This document shows positions 61,701 to 64,000 of a DNA stretch of 64,000 nt, in pieces. The notes beneath the pieces are model-generated. The model searched no databases, had not been told where the DNA came from, and worked only from the letters and a program-made list of their open reading frames with translations. Both the position numbers and the translations under genes were made by a program. How positions within the stretch are numbered: position 1 is the stretch's first letter; each line of letters starts with the position of its first letter. The stretch covers positions 1 to 64,000 of the forward strand of contig NW_020312270.1 in NCBI RefSeq assembly GCF_002999335.1. Direction: 5' to 3'. The DNA is from Cyclospora cayetanensis (lineage: Eukaryota > Apicomplexa > Conoidasida > Eucoccidiorida > Eimeriidae).

Positions 61701-64000
61701 TGCTGCAAACTCTCCTCGGGTGTGGCCACAGAGAGGACAACGTCGCGATGCCGCCGGTGTCGAGCCGCTCCTGCTCGAGTCTCCTTTTGCTCCGTTTCAT
61801 ATGCGGCCACCCACTTGAATCCAGAATTGACCTTGCTCTTCCGGCCCATTCCATCCGATGAGGAAAGGGCAGCCTCTACGCCACTGCCAGCTGTATCCGT
61901 AGATGTATTTCGAGTTGTTGCCGCGTCGGCATAAACACAGCTTGCTTCTGCAGTGGCGATACTACTGTCTCTGCTATGGCGGTCTCTGCTGAAGACACCC
62001 ACCGGCGAAAAAACACTTGGCCGCTCTATGGTTTCCATGCACCGCAGGAAGTCATCACCTCCTCGATCGTCAAGGCTGCTTGCACCGCTGGTGCTGGAAG
62101 TGCGGCTGCTGCAGCTGGAGCTGTTGCTAGGAGAGACATACGCTTCCGTAGGGGCTGACTCGGAAGATGCATATTCGGAGGCCGTCTCGTACGAGCCATG
62201 GCTCGAGGGGGGATTGCTGTCGAAGCCTGCTTTGAATATGCGCATCAGACCCTGTGTCTCCTCGTCGTCGGGCGATCTTACGTTCTTTTCGGCACAAACG
62301 ACGCCCTCATCGACCCAGTGAGCAGCAGCGCGCGCTTCCATCTGCTCATACACCCGACGCCTCAGTTCTTCCTTGAGACGAAGGTGTGCGCGCTTCCGCT
62401 GGTCCGAGGGTTCACTAGAGGCAGGGACTAAAGAATCACGAGGACTTCCAGTGTAACTCCCTCCTGCGCAAACGCGAGAGCCGACCCCTCCATTCAGGCC
62501 TGCTGCACGTCCGTGGCTGCTGGGCTGGCGCTTCTTTTCTTGGCGGTGCTTCCGCACTGCTTCAACGGCTCGACGCCAAGGTCCCAACGCACGGCGCTTT
62601 ATTTGCGAGGCAACGAGGCTTTTTCTGGGAGAAGGCATCGATGACCCCAGGTTGCGGATGTGCTCATTGAGTTCTTCAGCCAGCAATTGTGAACCTTCGG
62701 CCAGTCTCTGCATCAACTGAGTCGAGGTGTCTGGGCCGGTCATATCCTCTACGACAACACCTCCCTGAATTGTGTTCCCCTTGGGACGTCCAGTAGGAAT
62801 GGATGCATTGGGCACTAGCGGCGGTGTGGAGGGTGGCATAGCATCGGCGCTGCAGCCCTTGCTGCTAGTAACGACCGCCGCTGCTGCCGTGGCCCCAGCA
62901 TAGAATGACCGACTCTCTGCTAGGTCCGTTCCTTCCCGTTGCTGCTTCTTGGTCCCTTGCAACAAGCGGAATCCATCTGAGGCTGCTTTCTGCAACATGG
63001 TTTGCAGCCGTTTAAGTCTGTCGCGCTTCCGTATCCTGCGCGCTCGGCTGCCCGCAGCAGCAACCCCACTGCGGTTTGCATCGCTGAGCTGCGACCCCCC
63101 CTCCCCCCCAGCTTCATGCTCGCAGGCTTTGAAGGACTTGATGCTACAGGAGCGGGAAGGGGGCTCGGCAGCGTTTCGAGGCGCCTGCCTAAATTGAAGG
63201 CCGGAGGGCGCAATGTTGTCCTCGTTGCCCCTCCTCATCAGATTCATCCAACTGGAACCGCCTCCCCCGGCCATATACCCCTTCATCAATTTTTCATCCT
63301 CCTGGTCTTTTCGGCGCTGTTCAGTGAGATAGTCGACCATGGCAGCAGCAGCAGCATCCACAGGATTGAGTGGAGCTTGATATGCCGGAGGACCCGAAGG
63401 AGTGGCTGGGGACTGCAGGTGCAAGTAGCCGCCTTGCTGCCCTCCCAGCTTCGCGGCATCCTGCAACGATTCGCGAACGACAAACACACAGCCAACAAAG
63501 ATTCAGCCTTGCAGGCGTTGTTCATTGGCTGCCTCTCCTGTGCACAAAGAAGTCAGCTACAAGGAGAGACACAAGTATGCACCGAGAGGCGCCGCCGCAT
63601 GGAAACGAAGAGTTTATCGTGTCGTTTAGTGCCTAATGGCTAAGGCGTTGACTGGGGAAAGAGATCTTACATAAGGTGCAACGTAAACCCCCTCGCCAGT
63701 TGCGGCGAACGGATCGTAAAACTCTCCCGGAGGTGGATTGGTTTCAAAGAACCCCTGTGACTGGCTATGCCCCTCGCCCATCATTTGCAAAGCCTGCACA
63801 AAGGCAAGGCAGAGAAAACAACCTTTTCACGGACCTAGCAATGCAAAGCGTGCGCGCACACTGGTATGCACGGAAAATGTCAGACACGGGAGGGAAGCGT
63901 CGTTGCTGAGAGCGCGTATTTCAATAATGTTCCACCGACAACAGACACACGACTCACCCCCTGAATAGTGGGATCGGGTGCCATGCCTTCCTCAAAGTTT
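58730..64000 (-). CDS. Large Ser-rich protein of unknown function, 5' end outside window
   Basis: Exons join in phase: (64000)-63958, 63793-63671, 63460-60599, 59938-59866, 59585-59505, 59302-59237 and 59100 to a stop at 58730 (or to a donor before it). This gives more than 1200 residues. The 954-codon third exon is mostly low-complexity (Ser, Ala, Arg, Glu), with an N-terminal patch (MKGYMAGGGGSSWMNLMRR). The short 3' exons look more conserved: PYGNMPFGATLQVAGPVNAI, EGAFRVNPSTGQKEF, PEGFNMAYARQKYEAGVPAG and LDPYGELLEPPKVLPKEYVE. The upstream exon has NPPPGEFYDPFAATGEGVYV. No catalytic motif, TM or signal is visible. Gly/Pro/Tyr-rich short motifs and a long disordered middle would suit a cytoskeletal or pellicle scaffold of coccidia, but that is inference. 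Confidence 0.75.
59940..60085. repeat. CACA/ACAGGCACA tract in an intron
   Basis: ACACAGGCAC and ACATACAC units fill this stretch, within the intron between the 60599 donor and the 59938 acceptor of the large Ser-rich gene. The tract abuts the splice acceptor as a TG-rich (minus-strand) run. Confidence 0.7.

Overview
This is nuclear DNA from an intron-rich protist, most likely a coccidian apicomplexan of the Eimeria/Cyclospora group. The reasons are a ROM1-type rhomboid protease, poly-Gln and poly-Ser runs encoded by CAG-type repeats inside a conserved enzyme, many short GT-AG introns, and dead Ty3/gypsy retroelement sequence. The genus call is inference. No bacterial operons, rRNA, tRNA or CRISPR arrays were recognised.

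Layout, left to right. At 137-7821 (-) lie seven exons of a P4-type phospholipid flippase whose 3' end runs off the left edge; its introns carry large minisatellites. The stretch 7.8-16.8 kb has no convincing gene but holds copy A of a degenerate Ty3/gypsy element. A secreted two-domain protein lies at 16848-17735 (+). The ribosome-biogenesis factor UTP3/SAS10 lies at 18281-22732 (-), in ten phase-consistent exons. A single-pass membrane protein of unknown function lies at 25760-26803 (-). The rRNA methyltransferase RRP8 lies at 27531-30356 (+), convergent with an MFS transporter at 30644-33545 (-). The stretch 33.6-42.2 kb is again gene-poor and holds copy B of the element plus short dispersed repeats. 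Then follow an SR-type splicing factor (42244-43897, +), an RluA-like pseudouridine synthase relative (about 46332-48715, +), a ROM1-like rhomboid protease (49843-52001, +), a methyltransferase-like protein (55173-56948, +) and, on the minus strand, a large Ser-rich protein of unknown function (58730 to beyond 64000) with a further exon cluster at 57635-58590.

The genes are independent housekeeping and parasite-lineage genes, not one pathway. UTP3 and RRP8 both act in nucleolar rRNA processing, and the pseudouridine synthase relative and SR protein also act on RNA. The most distinctive features are the pair of dead retroelement copies that share the same inactivating stops, a family of short dispersed LTR-like repeats, an RluA homologue that lacks the HRLD catalytic motif, and the tandem-domain secreted protein. 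I did not find a convincing previously undescribed multi-gene system. Exon boundaries were set by reading splice sites and checking phase by hand; no search or transcript evidence was available.
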